Of a stretch of 64,000 nt of DNA, positions 11,901 to 21,861 are shown piece by piece. The position numbers and the translations under genes are program-made. The notes under the pieces were generated by a model. That model made no database searches. It was not told the origin of the DNA and saw only the letters and a program-made list of their open reading frames with translations. The stretch is from Scilla litardierei (taxonomy: Eukaryota; Streptophyta; Magnoliopsida; Asparagales; Asparagaceae): assembly GCA_030789695.1 (NCBI GenBank), contig CM061139.1, positions 200,295,641-200,359,640 of the forward strand. The letters are read 5' to 3'. Every line of letters starts with the position of its first letter. Position 1 is the stretch's first letter.

Positions 11901-12288
11901 CTGAACCTTGTAGCACATGTAAGCCTCAGCAACTTCCTCGTTCATGCTCAACTTCGATCAAAATCTAACTTTGTTTGCAAATCTGATTCAGGCTTGGAGT
12001 TTGTGGAACGAAGGCAGAAGCTTGCAGATAGTGCATGAATCAGTGAGTGATGGTGCCTTTCCGGCCGATGAAGCTTTAAAGTGCATAAAAGTCGGGCTGT
12101 TGTGCGTGCAAGAGCACCCTGAAGACAGGCCGTTGATGTCATCTGTTGTTGTAATGCTGGACAGTGCTTGCGATACTGCATCACTGCCACAGCCTAAGCA
12201 GCCTGGTTTCATTGCTTACACATGCCCTGAAGAATCCAGACATGAATCATCTGCATATGGCTTAACTGTATCAGTGCATGGCAGATGA
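8927..12288 (+). CDS. G-type lectin S-receptor-like serine/threonine-protein kinase, seven exons
   Basis: This is a plasma-membrane receptor kinase of the S-domain class, which perceives external signals and phosphorylates proteins at Ser/Thr. Exons by GT..AG sites: 8927-10235, 10465-10590, 10680-10849, 11143-11353, 11444-11681, 11768-11918, 11992-12288. All joins keep frame and give 833 residues, normal for the family. Order: signal peptide (about 1-27), bulb-type lectin domain, S-locus glycoprotein domain with Cys-rich EGF-like stretch, PAN domain (about 345-430), transmembrane helix (about 449-471) followed by RRKKKRK, and kinase domain. Kinase motifs are complete: GQGGFG (526-531), Lys547 in AVKR, HRDLK with Asp644, DFG with Asp662, SPEYAMEG and [14 protein letters not shown] has Gly where Ser is usual. 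Start chosen at the ATG before the signal peptide. The ligand cannot be predicted. It is the only intact host gene in the window. Confidence 0.93.
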
Positions 12289-12412
12289 CTAGTTTCTTAT
12301 GTCTTCTACAAAAAGAGCTTTTCATGTAGTGTATACCTTAGTAAAGCGACAAATACATGCTTGGAATTATGACAGTTATATTTTTCACGAACGATGTGTA
12401 ATTGCATATAGA

Positions 12413-12506
12413 ATAATTGTTTGCTTAGTTAATTCATGGGGTAAATTACACTGCTTAAAAATAATTGTTTGCTTAGTTAATTCATTGTGTAAATTAAACT
12501 GCTTAT
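12413..12506 (+). repeat. 48-bp tandem duplication in the 3' flank of the kinase gene
   Basis: Two adjacent copies of an ATAATTGTTTGCTTAGTTAA-type unit start at 12413 and 12461 and differ by a few bases. They lie 125-220 bases after the stop codon, probably in the 3' untranslated region. Confidence 0.85.
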
Positions 12507-12589
12507 TATCATTGTCTAGTCAACCACACTTGAAATGAAATATACTATGAAATTAAGCATATTTTCTGCTTATCTCTAACCAGCCTTGA

Positions 12590-12649
12590 TGCAGAGAGAG
12601 TAACTTCTCCATAACAATCATGCAGAGAGTAACTTCTCCATAACAATCA
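12590..12649. repeat. 30-bp tandem duplication
   Basis: The unit GCAGAGAGTAACTTCTCC plus a following ATAACAATCA occurs twice in a row, followed by a partial inverted TGCATCTCTGCAGAG. No function is evident. Confidence 0.8.
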
Positions 12650-12873
12650 TGCATCTCTGCAGAGGGAGCATAAGTTATATTTTAGTTATCGTATTATTAA
12701 TTTTATATCATTTGTTCATCATCAAAAAGGGAGAGTGTGTTGGAATATTGAGACCTACCCCAGTGGATTTTGATGATGTGCACAAGTGATATATGTACTA
12801 ACCATTTATTTCAAGTGTGTAAATGAATGATGAATTATTTTCAAGGTTCTAAAAAACTCGTCGCGGCGACGCC

Positions 12874-13218
12874 TGTTGGAACACCTATGGAAGACGAACA
12901 ATTTCGGTGGAAGAAAAGCTTCTAATTTTCTTGTTTATTCTCATAAAGAAATCCCATATTAATAGCCATACAGGTTGCATAACAAAATGCTAAACTAAAG
13001 GCTACATATCCTCTAGAGGATATTATGCCATTAACAAAGAAATCAAATTATTCTCCTAATTAAGAGCCATCAATCCTTGACTTATTCTCCTAATTAAGAG
13101 CCATCAATCCTTGACTTATTCTCCTAATTAAGAGCCATCAATCCTTGACTTATTCTCCTAATTAAGAGCCATCAATCCTTGACTTTATTCTCCTAGCAAA
13201 CAATTAAGTATCCCAACA
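12874..13218 (-). repeat. 3' LTR of the young copia element
   Basis: This is the 345-bp downstream LTR (minus sense). It contains four head-to-tail copies of a 34-bp unit beginning TTCTCCTAATTAAGAGCC (13051-13186). The purine-rich stretch just outside it on the minus strand, complementary to about 13219-13232, is the probable polypurine tract. Confidence 0.95.
13051..13186. repeat. Four tandem 34-bp repeats inside the copia LTR
   Basis: The units start at 13051, 13085, 13119 and 13153. The same four-unit array is present in the other LTR at 17618-17753, so the array existed before the last transposition. Confidence 0.93.
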
Positions 13219-13226
13219 AACACTCC

Positions 13227-16200
13227 CTACTTAGTTGTTTGCCATATCTTCACATCCCGCACCCGCAGCTTCTCTCGCATCTCGACGAATTTGACTCTCC
13301 CAAGTGCCTTTGTGAGCATGTCCGCCAATTGTTCACGAGTGTTGACATATTCCACCTCGAGTTTGCCCTTCTCAATGCACTCCCTAATGTAATGATATTT
13401 AGTGTCTATATGTTTGCTTCTTCCATGATACACCGGATTTTTGCAAAGAGCTATTGCCGACTTGTTGTCCACTCTAAGTAAGACCTTGCATCTTGAACGC
13501 TTCCGTATATCGTCAAGTAATTGAAGTAACCATACTCCTTGACAAGAGGCCGTTGCCGCCGCAATATATTCCGCCTCACAAGAAGATAAAGCCACCGTCG
13601 TTTGCTTGTGTGACGCCCAAGTAATGATATTTCCTCCAAGAAAGAAAACAATGCCCGTGGTACTCTTCCTATCATTTACATCACCCGCCATGTCACTATC
13701 GCTATAGCCCACCAGTCTTGCTTCACGATCGTTCCGACCATAAGTTATACCGTACCCAATCGTGCCTCGTATGTACCTCAATATTTGTTTCACCACCGCT
13801 TGATGTTGGGTGGTGGGCTTCTCCATGAACCGACTTGCTATCCCCACCGAGTAGCAAATATCCGGGCGTGTGTTGACCAAATAGCGCAAGCTTCCAACAA
13901 TGCTTCGATATTCCGTTGCATCCACCAACGGACTTGTATCCTCTTTGCTTAACTTGAGACGTTCCTCCATTGGAGTTTGGCACGGATTGCAATCCGCCAA
14001 ACCACACCTTTCAAGAATCTTCATGGCATATCCCGCTTGGCACAAGGTAATAGATTGAGATGTTTGACGTACCTCAATGCCCAAGTAGTAGGTGAGGAGC
14101 CCGAGATCACTCATGCTAAATAACGACTTCATTTGGTCTTTAAACTTAACCACCTCCATATCGCACGAACCGGCAATGATCAAATCATCTACATAAACTC
14201 CCACAAGTAGATTAGAATCTCCCACGTACCTCTTGTATACGGCATGCTCTTGCGGGCACCTTTCAAAACCAAGTGAGGTGAGACTTTGATCCAGCTTGGA
14301 GTTCCATGCTCGTGGCGCTTGACGAAGGCCATAGAGGGCCTTCCTCAACTTCAACACTTTATGTTCATCTCCCGCTTGCACATACCCCGGCGGCTGAGAC
14401 ACATACACCTCTTCACTTAAGTCACCATTCAAGAACGCAGACTTCACGTCCATATGATGGATATCCCATCCTTCTTGTGCCGCTAACGCAATCAAAAGGC
14501 GCACGGTCTCCATTCGAGCCACTGGAGCGAAAACTTCATCAAAGTCCACTCCCGGCTGCTGGACGTATCCCTTCGCCACTAGACGAGCTTTGTGCTTAAT
14601 GATTTCACCTTGCGAGTCTTTCTTCACTTTATAGACCCATTTCAAACCAATGGTCTTGTGGCCACTTGGAAGAGTGGCAATCTCCCAAGTATTGTTCTCA
14701 ATGATCGAAGTCAGCTCCTCGTTCATCGCCTTTCGCCAACTTGCATGTTTTTCAGCCTCGGCAAAGCTTGATGGCTCTTCGGCTGTCCACATACATAGAC
14801 CTGCATCCTCCAGCGCTAGATCCACCGGCTGTGACTCACTGTATATGTCTTGAAGTGACCGGAACCGTGTTGGTCCACTCAAGATAGAGGAAGACGGAGA
14901 GTCATCTCCAAGAGACCCACCAACAGAGGACCCTTCTCCAATTGATCCCCCCGCCGGTGAGACCCCACCTCCAGCTGGTTGACTTGCAGCGGACCGCAGC
15001 GAGGCCCCGCTCGCCGAAGGCAATGGCGAAGCGGAAGCTTCCTTCGTCCACTCCCATTTCTCCGATTCCTTGAAAATAACATCCCGACTCACATGAATCC
15101 TTTTGGTAATTGGATCATATAGTCGGTAGGCTTTAGATCCCGTCTCATACCCGAACATCACCATCCTTTCGCTTCGATCGGCCAACTTCGTGAGATGCGG
15201 CTTCACAATCTTCGCAAACGCCACACACCCAAACACCCGCAAGTGTTGTACCTTGGGTTTCTTCTTGTGGAATGCTTCGTATGGGGTTTTCCCTTCAACT
15301 CCATGAGTGGCCGCTCGGTTGAGCAAGTAGACCGCCGTAGTCATCGCTTCTCCCCAAAACTCATTTGGCACGTTCTTTGACTTGAGTAAGCACCGGGCCA
15401 TTGAAACCACCGTTTGGTTTCGTCGCTCCACAACGCCATTTTGTTGCGGTGAATATGGCGCCGTGAGGAACCGCTTGACACCGGCTTCTTCACAATAAGA
15501 ATTGAAGGCCTTTGAATTGAATTCTCCTCCTCTATCGCTTCGAAGGCCTCTTATCTTGTAATTCACCTCCATCTCAGCACATGCTTTCAATTTGACAAAA
15601 GCATCCAAGGCCTCATCCTTGGTTTTAATTAGTGCTATCCACATATATCTACTCAAATCGTCGACAAGTAGGAGAAAGTATTGTTTACCTCCTCCCGGAG
15701 TTGGTGGCGAGATCGGCCCGCAAAGATCTCCATGAACCAACCCGAGTGGCTCCTTCGCCCGGCCAATAGCTTCTTGTGGGAACGGTGTGCGCCGTTGCTT
15801 TCCCACAATGCAACCATCACAAAGTTGTTGAACATGCTTGATAGAGGGCATACCCTCTACCATTTCCTTCCACCCCATGTCATGGAGAGACCGGAAGTTT
15901 AGGTGACCGTATCTCGAATGCCAAAGCCACTCTTCTTCGGCGTATTTCTCTGCTAACATAGCCACCGGTCGATCCACGTTTAGACCAAGAGTGTAGAGAC
16001 GATTTTTGGATCTCTCTACCTTCGCCAACAAGCGTCTCTCTTGGTTAAACAAGAGCATGTAACCTCCTTCCATGACGATCTTACACCCGTTTTCTTCGAG
16101 TTGACCCAAGCTCGCTATATTCGTGCGGAGTTTGGGTATGTAGTACACATTTGTGAGCACCATAAGATCTCCCTTCAAAGCTTTGATGACAACTTCTCCA

Positions 16201-17351
16201 CGTCCACAGATTTCTACCGCGGAACCATCACCAAATCTTACTTTTCCACTCACACTTGAGTCAAGTGCGGTGAAAAAATCTTTCGACCCCGTCATGTGGT
16301 TAGACGCTCCTGTGTCGAGGTACCACGTGTGATTTTCACAATCACTACGATGTTTTTCAGGTCGTACCTTCTCTTCGTTGAGTAGAAGCTCCGTGCACAC
16401 CAATGATGGGGCAAGATCTCCCTCTCCCTTTGCCATAAGAAGGGCCGGCTCGTACCCTACAAACTCCGCGAAGTTGGCTTTCTCCTCCTTCTTCCTAGAG
16501 GGGCACTCAGAGGCGTAGTGGCCGTACCTTTGACAAGTGAAGCACTGGATTTTGGACTTGTCGTAGCCCCCCTCCTTTTGATTCGGATTGGAATATCGTC
16601 CTCCACTACGACCGCGTCCTCCACCACGACCGCGTCCCCGGACATAATTTCCGCGGCCACGTCCATGACCTCCTTCACCGATGGCCTTCTTGCTCCTTGC
16701 AGTCCACTCTTCTTGGGTCAGAAGGACTCGGCCATCTTCACTTTCAACACTCCCACGAATACGCTCTTCGTGGGTCTTCAAACGGGCAATTATTTCCTCC
16801 ACGGTCATCTTCTTAAAGTCTCCAAATTGTTCAATGTTGGAAGCAATTTGGATAAACTTTGATGGTACAGCACGAAGAAATTTCTTCACTACAACCACCT
16901 CCTCGAGCTTTTCACCAAGCTCTCGTTGTTTATTGACGTTGGTCGTCAACTTCATGGCAAACTCGTCCACCGAGTCCGCATCCCTCATCTTAAGGGACTC
17001 GAACTCGCTCTTTAGCGTCTGCAACTTCGCCTCCTTGAGGCGATCTGCGCCTAGATTCATTGTCTTCAGAGTTTCCCATGCCTCCTTCGCCGACTTATCC
17101 CCCAACATCAGGAGGATCTCATCGGGGACGGATTGGTAAAGCGCCGTTAGAGCCCTATGGTTCTTCCCGGCGTCAATGACCCCAGCTGGGTCGGATGGGT
17201 CGATGGCCTCCCATGCCTCCTGCACAGAGATGAACACCTTCATCTTCATCGACCATACCCCGTAATTGCTCCTCGTGAGCATGAGGTATTGTATGTTTCC
17301 TCTGTATGATCCCGTCCTCGGTGGATCCTCTGAACCACCTCCGGACGTCAT
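13227..17351 (-). CDS. Ty1/copia Gag-Pol polyprotein, intact
   Basis: This single 1374-residue ORF encodes the whole copia polyprotein that packages, copies and integrates the element. Visible in order: a UBN2-type Gag (about 20-230), a Gly/Arg-rich stretch, one CX2CX4HX4C zinc knuckle (about 268-281, CFTCQRYGHYASEC), an aspartic protease with DTGAS (about 344), integrase with HHCC zinc motif and D..D..E residues (GDLCGP, RSDRGGEF, GVVERRN), reverse transcriptase with YVDD (about 1050) and RNase H with DSDMAG, SSCEAEY and a C-terminal KHIDTKYH region. Length and order are normal for the family and no stop or frameshift interrupts it. The start is the first ATG after the leader, about 90 bases from the 5' LTR. 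Mature proteins would be cut out by the protease. Confidence 0.95.
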   Translation of the reverse strand: MTSGGGSEDPPRTGSYRGNIQYLMLTRSNYGVWSMKMKVFISVQEAWEAIDPSDPAGVIDAGKNHRALTALYQSVPDEILLMLGDKSAKEAWETLKTMNLGADRLKEAKLQTLKSEFESLKMRDADSVDEFAMKLTTNVNKQRELGEKLEEVVVVKKFLRAVPSKFIQIASNIEQFGDFKKMTVEEIIARLKTHEERIRGSVESEDGRVLLTQEEWTARSKKAIGEGGHGRGRGNYVRGRGRGGGRGRSGGRYSNPNQKEGGYDKSKIQCFTCQRYGHYASECPSRKKEEKANFAEFVGYEPALLMAKGEGDLAPSLVCTELLLNEEKVRPEKHRSDCENHTWYLDTGASNHMTGSKDFFTALDSSVSGKVRFGDGSAVEICGRGEVVIKALKGDLMVLTNVYYIPKLRTNIASLGQLEENGCKIVMEGGYMLLFNQERRLLAKVERSKNRLYTLGLNVDRPVAMLAEKYAEEEWLWHSRYGHLNFRSLHDMGWKEMVEGMPSIKHVQQLCDGCIVGKQRRTPFPQEAIGRAKEPLGLVHGDLCGPISPPTPGGGKQYFLLLVDDLSRYMWIALIKTKDEALDAFVKLKACAEMEVNYKIRGLRSDRGGEFNSKAFNSYCEEAGVKRFLTAPYSPQQNGVVERRNQTVVSMARCLLKSKNVPNEFWGEAMTTAVYLLNRAATHGVEGKTPYEAFHKKKPKVQHLRVFGCVAFAKIVKPHLTKLADRSERMVMFGYETGSKAYRLYDPITKRIHVSRDVIFKESEKWEWTKEASASPLPSASGASLRSAASQPAGGGVSPAGGSIGEGSSVGGSLGDDSPSSSILSGPTRFRSLQDIYSESQPVDLALEDAGLCMWTAEEPSSFAEAEKHASWRKAMNEELTSIIENNTWEIATLPSGHKTIGLKWVYKVKKDSQGEIIKHKARLVAKGYVQQPGVDFDEVFAPVARMETVRLLIALAAQEGWDIHHMDVKSAFLNGDLSEEVYVSQPPGYVQAGDEHKVLKLRKALYGLRQAPRAWNSKLDQSLTSLGFERCPQEHAVYKRYVGDSNLLVGVYVDDLIIAGSCDMEVVKFKDQMKSLFSMSDLGLLTYYLGIEVRQTSQSITLCQAGYAMKILERCGLADCNPCQTPMEERLKLSKEDTSPLVDATEYRSIVGSLRYLVNTRPDICYSVGIASRFMEKPTTQHQAVVKQILRYIRGTIGYGITYGRNDREARLVGYSDSDMAGDVNDRKSTTGIVFFLGGNIITWASHKQTTVALSSCEAEYIAAATASCQGVWLLQLLDDIRKRSRCKVLLRVDNKSAIALCKNPVYHGRSKHIDTKYHYIRECIEKGKLEVEYVNTREQLADMLTKALGRVKFVEMREKLRVRDVKIWQTTK

Positions 17352-17426
17352 TTAGAGAGACTCGAAGAAAATAACTCGCCTTTTACTTTGTGGCGTCGTC
17401 TTCCTTCTACTAGGGTTCCCAACGAT

Positions 17427-17438
17427 GCTCTGATACCA
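17427..17438 (-). promoter_or_regulatory. Primer binding site, initiator tRNA-Met type
   Basis: On the minus strand, TGGTATCAGAGC follows the 5' LTR end after two bases. This is the standard primer site complementary to the 3' end of plant initiator tRNA-Met. Confidence 0.93.
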
Positions 17439-17440
17439 AA

Positions 17441-17785
17441 TGTTGGAACACCTATGGAAGACGAACAATTTCGGTGGAAGAAAAGCTTCTAATTTTCTTG
17501 TTTATTCTCATAAAGAAATCCCATATTAATAGCCATACAGGTTGCATAACAAAATGCTAAACTAAAGGCTACAAATCCTCTAGAGGATATTATGCCATTA
17601 ACAAAGAAATCAAATTATTCTCCTAATTAAGAGCCATCAATCCTTGACTTATTCTCCTAATTAAGAGCCATCAATCCTTGACTTATTCTCCTAATTAAGA
17701 GCCATCAATCCTTGACTTATTCTCCTAATTAAGAGCCATCAATCCTTGACTTTATTCTCCTAGCAAACAATTAAGTATCCCAACA
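17441..17785 (-). repeat. 5' LTR of the young copia element
   Basis: This is the 345-bp upstream LTR (minus sense), almost identical to the one at 12874-13218, with the same four 34-bp repeats (17618-17753). Confidence 0.95.
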
Positions 17786-18865
17786 ACGCCATGGCGCGCC
17801 ATGGCGGCAAGGCTCCACCCTCACGCCCCGTTAATGTCCAAGTTGGCTCTTTGAGGCGGCACGCCGCCATGGCGCCCCATGACGGCACAAGGCACGCCAC
17901 GAAACATAAGGCACGCCTTAAAAATTAAAAAAAAGCACCCGGGTCCGCATTATAGGGCTAAGAGAACCCAAACCCGACCCGTTCTCATTATTTGAGGCTT
18001 CTTTTCATCTCGTAGCCGCCCGCATTCGATTTGGGGCCTATGGATTTTCATCTCGCTCGCAGACAGCACTTGTGAACAACGTTTATTCAAGATGTTGAAC
18101 TAGGACATGCAAAAAATCAATGTTCCTTCAAGTTTCAGCAAATTTCGTTTAAAATCCAATTATCCAAATAGCTTTAACAACTGTGTTAATCGATTGCTTT
18201 GATATTGATGACGTATTGAGATAACATGCTTTTTAGTTATGTAAACAATTGCTTTTTAGTAAAATAACACTTTAGTTAATTGTAAGCAGTAAGCACACAT
18301 CTCAATGTAGATGGAAGGCTATGGATTTGGTAGGATTTGGAAACCAATCTATCTAAGTGGAGCATAGTTTACTGTCTACCTCTCTATATATTATATAATA
18401 TATACACACATTTGCCGCCTTAAACCACGCCTTGAAAAACGCCGTGGCTCCGCCAAGGCTCCTAAGGCTTGAGGCTTGACTTCACCGCCACGCCACGCCT
18501 CACGCCATTTAGAACCTTGATTATTTTATAGCCATGAAGAACAAATGGATTGAAAAGCTCAAATGAAGAACTTGGAAGTCATGATCAGGAAGTCATTCTT
18601 AGAGCTAACAAATGGAGAAAATGAAGGCTCAACCAAGGACTTAAGATTAAGATGAGATGGCCTAAGTCAAGAGAATAAATATCAAAGAGCTAAAAAAGTG
18701 TGTTTTTGTAAGTTAATATATTAGAATGTTAAAGCCAATAAGAAGACACTACACACTCACACAAATACTTGAAAAATAGTTTTAAAATGCATTTATATAT
18801 GTTATATTAGTATATAATTTTTATGAATTATTTTCAAAGTATTTTCTAGTTGAAAAACTCATGTA

Positions 18866-19020
18866 TCCAAAAATAGCCAACTACCTAACACAGATAACCG
18901 ACTACTGACCAAATTTTTGCCTAGAGCTCTTGAGTTTCTGCAGTAGTCGATTAGCACTTGAAACAGTCAACTATGTTGAAAAATATAGCCGACTATCAAG
19001 ATGGATAGCCGACTATGTTG
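18866..19020. repeat. Cluster of AGYCGACTA-type words in the SIRE-like LTR
   Basis: About six to seven degenerate copies (ATAGCCAACTA, ATAACCGACTAC, GTAGTCGATTAG, ACAGTCAACTA, ATAGCCGACTAT twice) fit a palindromic consensus near TAGTCGACTA. The cluster ends about 105 bases before a TATAAATACC box at 19125-19134. Confidence 0.65.
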
Positions 19021-19124
19021 GTTAAGCTCTAGTTTTTTTTAAGGAAAACATGATTTAAGCTTACTAGCTGTTACTAGCAACAGAAGAAGATTTTTAAAGC
19101 TGATTTTGAAGTGAATTTCACCTC

Positions 19125-19134
19125 TATAAATACC
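19125..19134 (+). promoter_or_regulatory. TATA box of the SIRE-like LTR
   Basis: TATAAATACC preceded by CTC lies downstream of the word cluster, in the sense orientation of this LTR. It is a good match to a plant TATA box. Confidence 0.6.
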
Positions 19135-19596
19135 AATGATTTCAGAGCTTTTACATATCAAGTTATATCAATTATAAATAATTTTCTTCATAATTTTCAA
19201 GCTCAAATTCTCCAAAGCTCTCATTTTTCAAAAAGTCTTCTTGGCCATTGTTTTGATTTTCTTGTGCAAAAGTTCTGTATTATTTTTCCTGATCTCCTTT
19301 GGCCTTACTCATCTTGATTTTTGATCTCTAAAGCTCAAACGCTTTTATTTCATAGATTCAATTTTCAAGATATTCTTTTGCTCATTTTGTGCCTATTTCA
19401 ATCATTTTATTTTGATCAAAAGATTTGATTTCTATATATAGCCACATTATTCACAACTTCATATATATTGGCTATAGGAATCAAGGTTGTGTTACTCATT
19501 TATAAAATTTTTGTAAAGCCTTTACAGAAGGCTTGGAAAGTGTATTCCTGTGTAAGGAAAAAGTTGCGTTGTAATTGAAAGTTCCTATTTAAGTGT

Positions 19597-20307
19597 TGTT
19601 AAGTTGTCAAACTGACGTAGACTCGAGACGCTGAGTCGAAGCCTCGTCAACAGTTGGAGTGGGACTCTTGGTTGGAGGAACTAGGGTCGGACGATGGTAG
19701 TTGGAGTTGGTGCGACGTTAGATCGATCTACGAGCGATGGTTACGTCGATCGTTCGAGGTTGGATAGCTCGACATCGACCTCCGGCGTTGGACGATGACC
19801 GTCGATCTGTACCACAGGGACTCGTTAGGGGGTCAGATCTGGGTTCCGACCCAAATTCCATCCGATGCTTAAGTTAGTATGGAACTTAAGGAAGAGAGGG
19901 AGCTTGGTGCAGCTGAGATCGACCCACGGAGGTTCGTCTCGAGACTGGCGACGCAAACTCGAATATAAGAAAAGTAAGCTGAGAAGATAGAGTTCTATGT
20001 CTTAGACATCGTACCTCGGAGATGGGAACCCCTCATCTATTTATAGACGTTCAGGGTCCCTTTGGAGACATTGGGGTGATAACGGCCACCCATAATGGGG
20101 CCACGATCTTCCCTTATAAATAGGAATAAATGTTGTACACGTCCCCAAGATTCGCGAGCCCGCCTTTAATCCACGTTCGCGTGAGGCGGACCCAACGGTC
20201 GACTGGCCATTCGTTGATTGAGTCGACATCGGGCTTCTTTGGTGAGCCTTGTGGGCCTTAGTCATCTGTCGACCGAGTTATCTTGAATTTCGGTCAATGA
20301 TTCAACA
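19597..20307 (+). repeat. Left inverted LTR of the palindromic element
   Basis: This 711-bp LTR runs from TGTTAAGTTGTC to GATTCAACA. It is followed directly by ATGGCCTCCCGTCGC, which with the matching right-arm version (TGGCACCCGTCAC on the minus strand) resembles a mutated TGGCGCC-type primer site. Sense is therefore taken as +. A TATAAATAG box lies near 20116. Confidence 0.8.
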
Positions 20308-20604
20308 ATGGCCTCCCGTCGCATGACCTTGAAGGGTCCATCCGCTGAAGTCAACCGACGTTACATCATATTTATGGGGCTCAACAGTAGAGAAAATAGC
20401 ACTTGAGTTCTAGGCGCCAAAATGCCAGCCTCATCGATTCAGATGATTTGTCTGTTCGAAATCCAATACATTTTGGGCTCTTGTATCCTTGACACGTGTT
20501 CCATCATGCGGCTGTTACCTCGTCCATATATGACGGTTCTAGTGATAGAGTGCGGAAGTACCGTCTTCATTCTCTTGATTCAGATTCTCCTTCTCTCGAA
20601 AGCA

Positions 20605-21282
20605 ATGGCTTCATCCTCCATCTCTGCCTCCGACAGAAACGTGGTCACGACCATTCAGAAGAATCGGAAAGGGGTCATGGAGCCGGGCTTGCTAGCAAAT
20701 GTGAGGTCCAAAGTCAAAGACGGCCAAATCGACGAGCTTCAAAGGAGCTATGTCTGCCTTGATTATCAAATCAGGCTGTCTGGGATGGACGATAGGGCTC
20801 ATCGTCCTGACGATCGAGAGGCGTGGGTTTACGTAAATTCCTTCGAACGAGGCCTTCGGTTGCCCATGCATCCCTTCATGCGGTACTCCTGTGTACTTTG
20901 AACATTTCTCTCTGCCAGTTGATGCCGAACGCCATCGACATGTTGATGGGCTTCATAGGTTTATGCGTGACGAAGGGAATCGAACCAACTCTGCGTCTGT
21001 TTAATTACTTCTTGATCCCTCCCCTTAAAACCCCGGGATCGATGGTATACGATAATGGCCCGTCGAGATCGGAAGCTGCTAGACCATCTTCCTTCCTCTA
21101 ATCCAAAGTGGAAAGACGAGTTTGTGTTTGTGGTTTTTCAGGGGGAGGCAAGCTTTTGCACCGGTTGGGGCGCCCCTAATTTGGGACCAATCGAGGATAA
21201 GCTGCTGACTATCGAGGAGATGAAAGATGCCGATACTCTGACGAGCCTGCTAGAGGGTATGAGGTCGATCAAGTGGCTGTGG
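20605..21282 (+). pseudogene. Gag N-terminal fragment (plant gypsy-type transposon domain), frameshifted
   Basis: From the ATG at 20605 the + strand encodes a Gag-like protein. The stretch FERGLRLPMHPF followed, after a frameshift near 20885, by a LMPNA..MLMGFIGLC region resembles the 'putative gypsy type transposon' Gag domain of plant elements. A second frameshift lies near 21055, after which WKDEFVFVVF fits the next part of that domain. The reading continues through the single-copy centre until it meets the inverted arm at about 21283. It cannot make a working Gag. Confidence 0.6.
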
Positions 21283-21670
21283 AAAATGTTCAAGGTACAT
21301 AGGAAGTACCGAATGAAGGGATGCATGGGAAACCGAAGGCTCGTTTGAAGGCTTTTACGTAAACCCCCGCCTCCCGATCGCCAGGACGATGAGCCCTCTC
21401 GTCCCTCCCAGGCAGACTGATTTAATAATCAAGGCAGACGTAGCTCCTCTGCAGCTCATCGATTTGGCCGACTTTGACTTTGGACCTCACATTTGCCAGC
21501 AAGCCTGGTTTCTGAATAGCTGTGACCATGTTTCTGCCGAATGTAGAGATGGAGGACAAAGCCATTGCTTTCGAGAGAAGGAGAATCTGAATCGAGAGAA
21601 TGAAGACGGTACTTCTGCAGTCTATCACTGGAACCGTCATATATGGGCGAGTCAACAGCCGCATGATGGA
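21283..21670 (-). pseudogene. Second, inverted copy of the gag 5' end
   Basis: The minus strand repeats the first part of the same gag (start near 21645, GLLANVRSK and ELQRSYVCLDY stretches, then FIRYFLCTLN before the junction). It carries an in-frame TAA where the + copy reads on. It stops being gag exactly where it meets the centre, because from there the sequence is the + strand copy. Confidence 0.6.
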
Positions 21671-21861
21671 ACACGTGTCAAGGATTCAAGAGCCCAGAAT
21701 GTATTGGATTTCGAACCGACAAATCATCTGAATCGACGGGGCGGGTATTTTGGCGCCTTGAACTCAAGTGCTATTTTCTCGACTGCCGAGCCCCATTAAT
21801 GTGATGTAACATCGCTTGACTTCAGCGAATGGATCCTTCAAGGTCGTGTGACGGGTGCCAT

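Larger units (their letters stand above)
12874..17785 (-). mobile_element. Young, apparently complete Ty1/copia element, TSD ACGCC
   Basis: Two LTRs of 345 bp each (12874-13218 and 17441-17785) run from TGTTGGAAC to TCCCAACA on the + strand and are flanked by ACGCC on both sides (12869-12873 and 17786-17790). Scanning the LTRs against each other I noticed one difference (T/A at about 13007 versus 17574). On the minus strand the primer site is complementary to initiator tRNA-Met and the coding region is a single unbroken ORF. Near-identical LTRs plus an intact ORF indicate recent insertion and a possibly active copy. Confidence 0.95.
12842..18519. mobile_element. Non-autonomous hAT DNA transposon, TSD ATTATTTT, split by a copia element
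   Basis: The ends are perfect 12-bp inverted repeats, CAAGGTTCTAAA at 12842 and TTTAGAACCTTG ending at 18519. They are flanked by the identical 8-bp sequence ATTATTTT (12834-12841 and 18520-18527). An 8-bp duplication with CA-starting inverted repeats is characteristic of hAT elements. Without the nested copia element only about 760 bp remain, GC-rich near both ends with many GCCATGGCG-like and ACGCC words, and no transposase ORF. It is therefore a non-autonomous member. Confidence 0.9.

Noticed and set aside
13051..13186. Evenly spaced repeats that might suggest a CRISPR array
   Set aside because: The 34-bp units are directly adjacent with no spacers and lie inside a plant copia LTR.
21055..21348. 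A separate gene at the centre of the palindromic element
   Set aside because: It continues the frameshifted gag domain and runs into the inverted arm, so it is part of the gag remnant.
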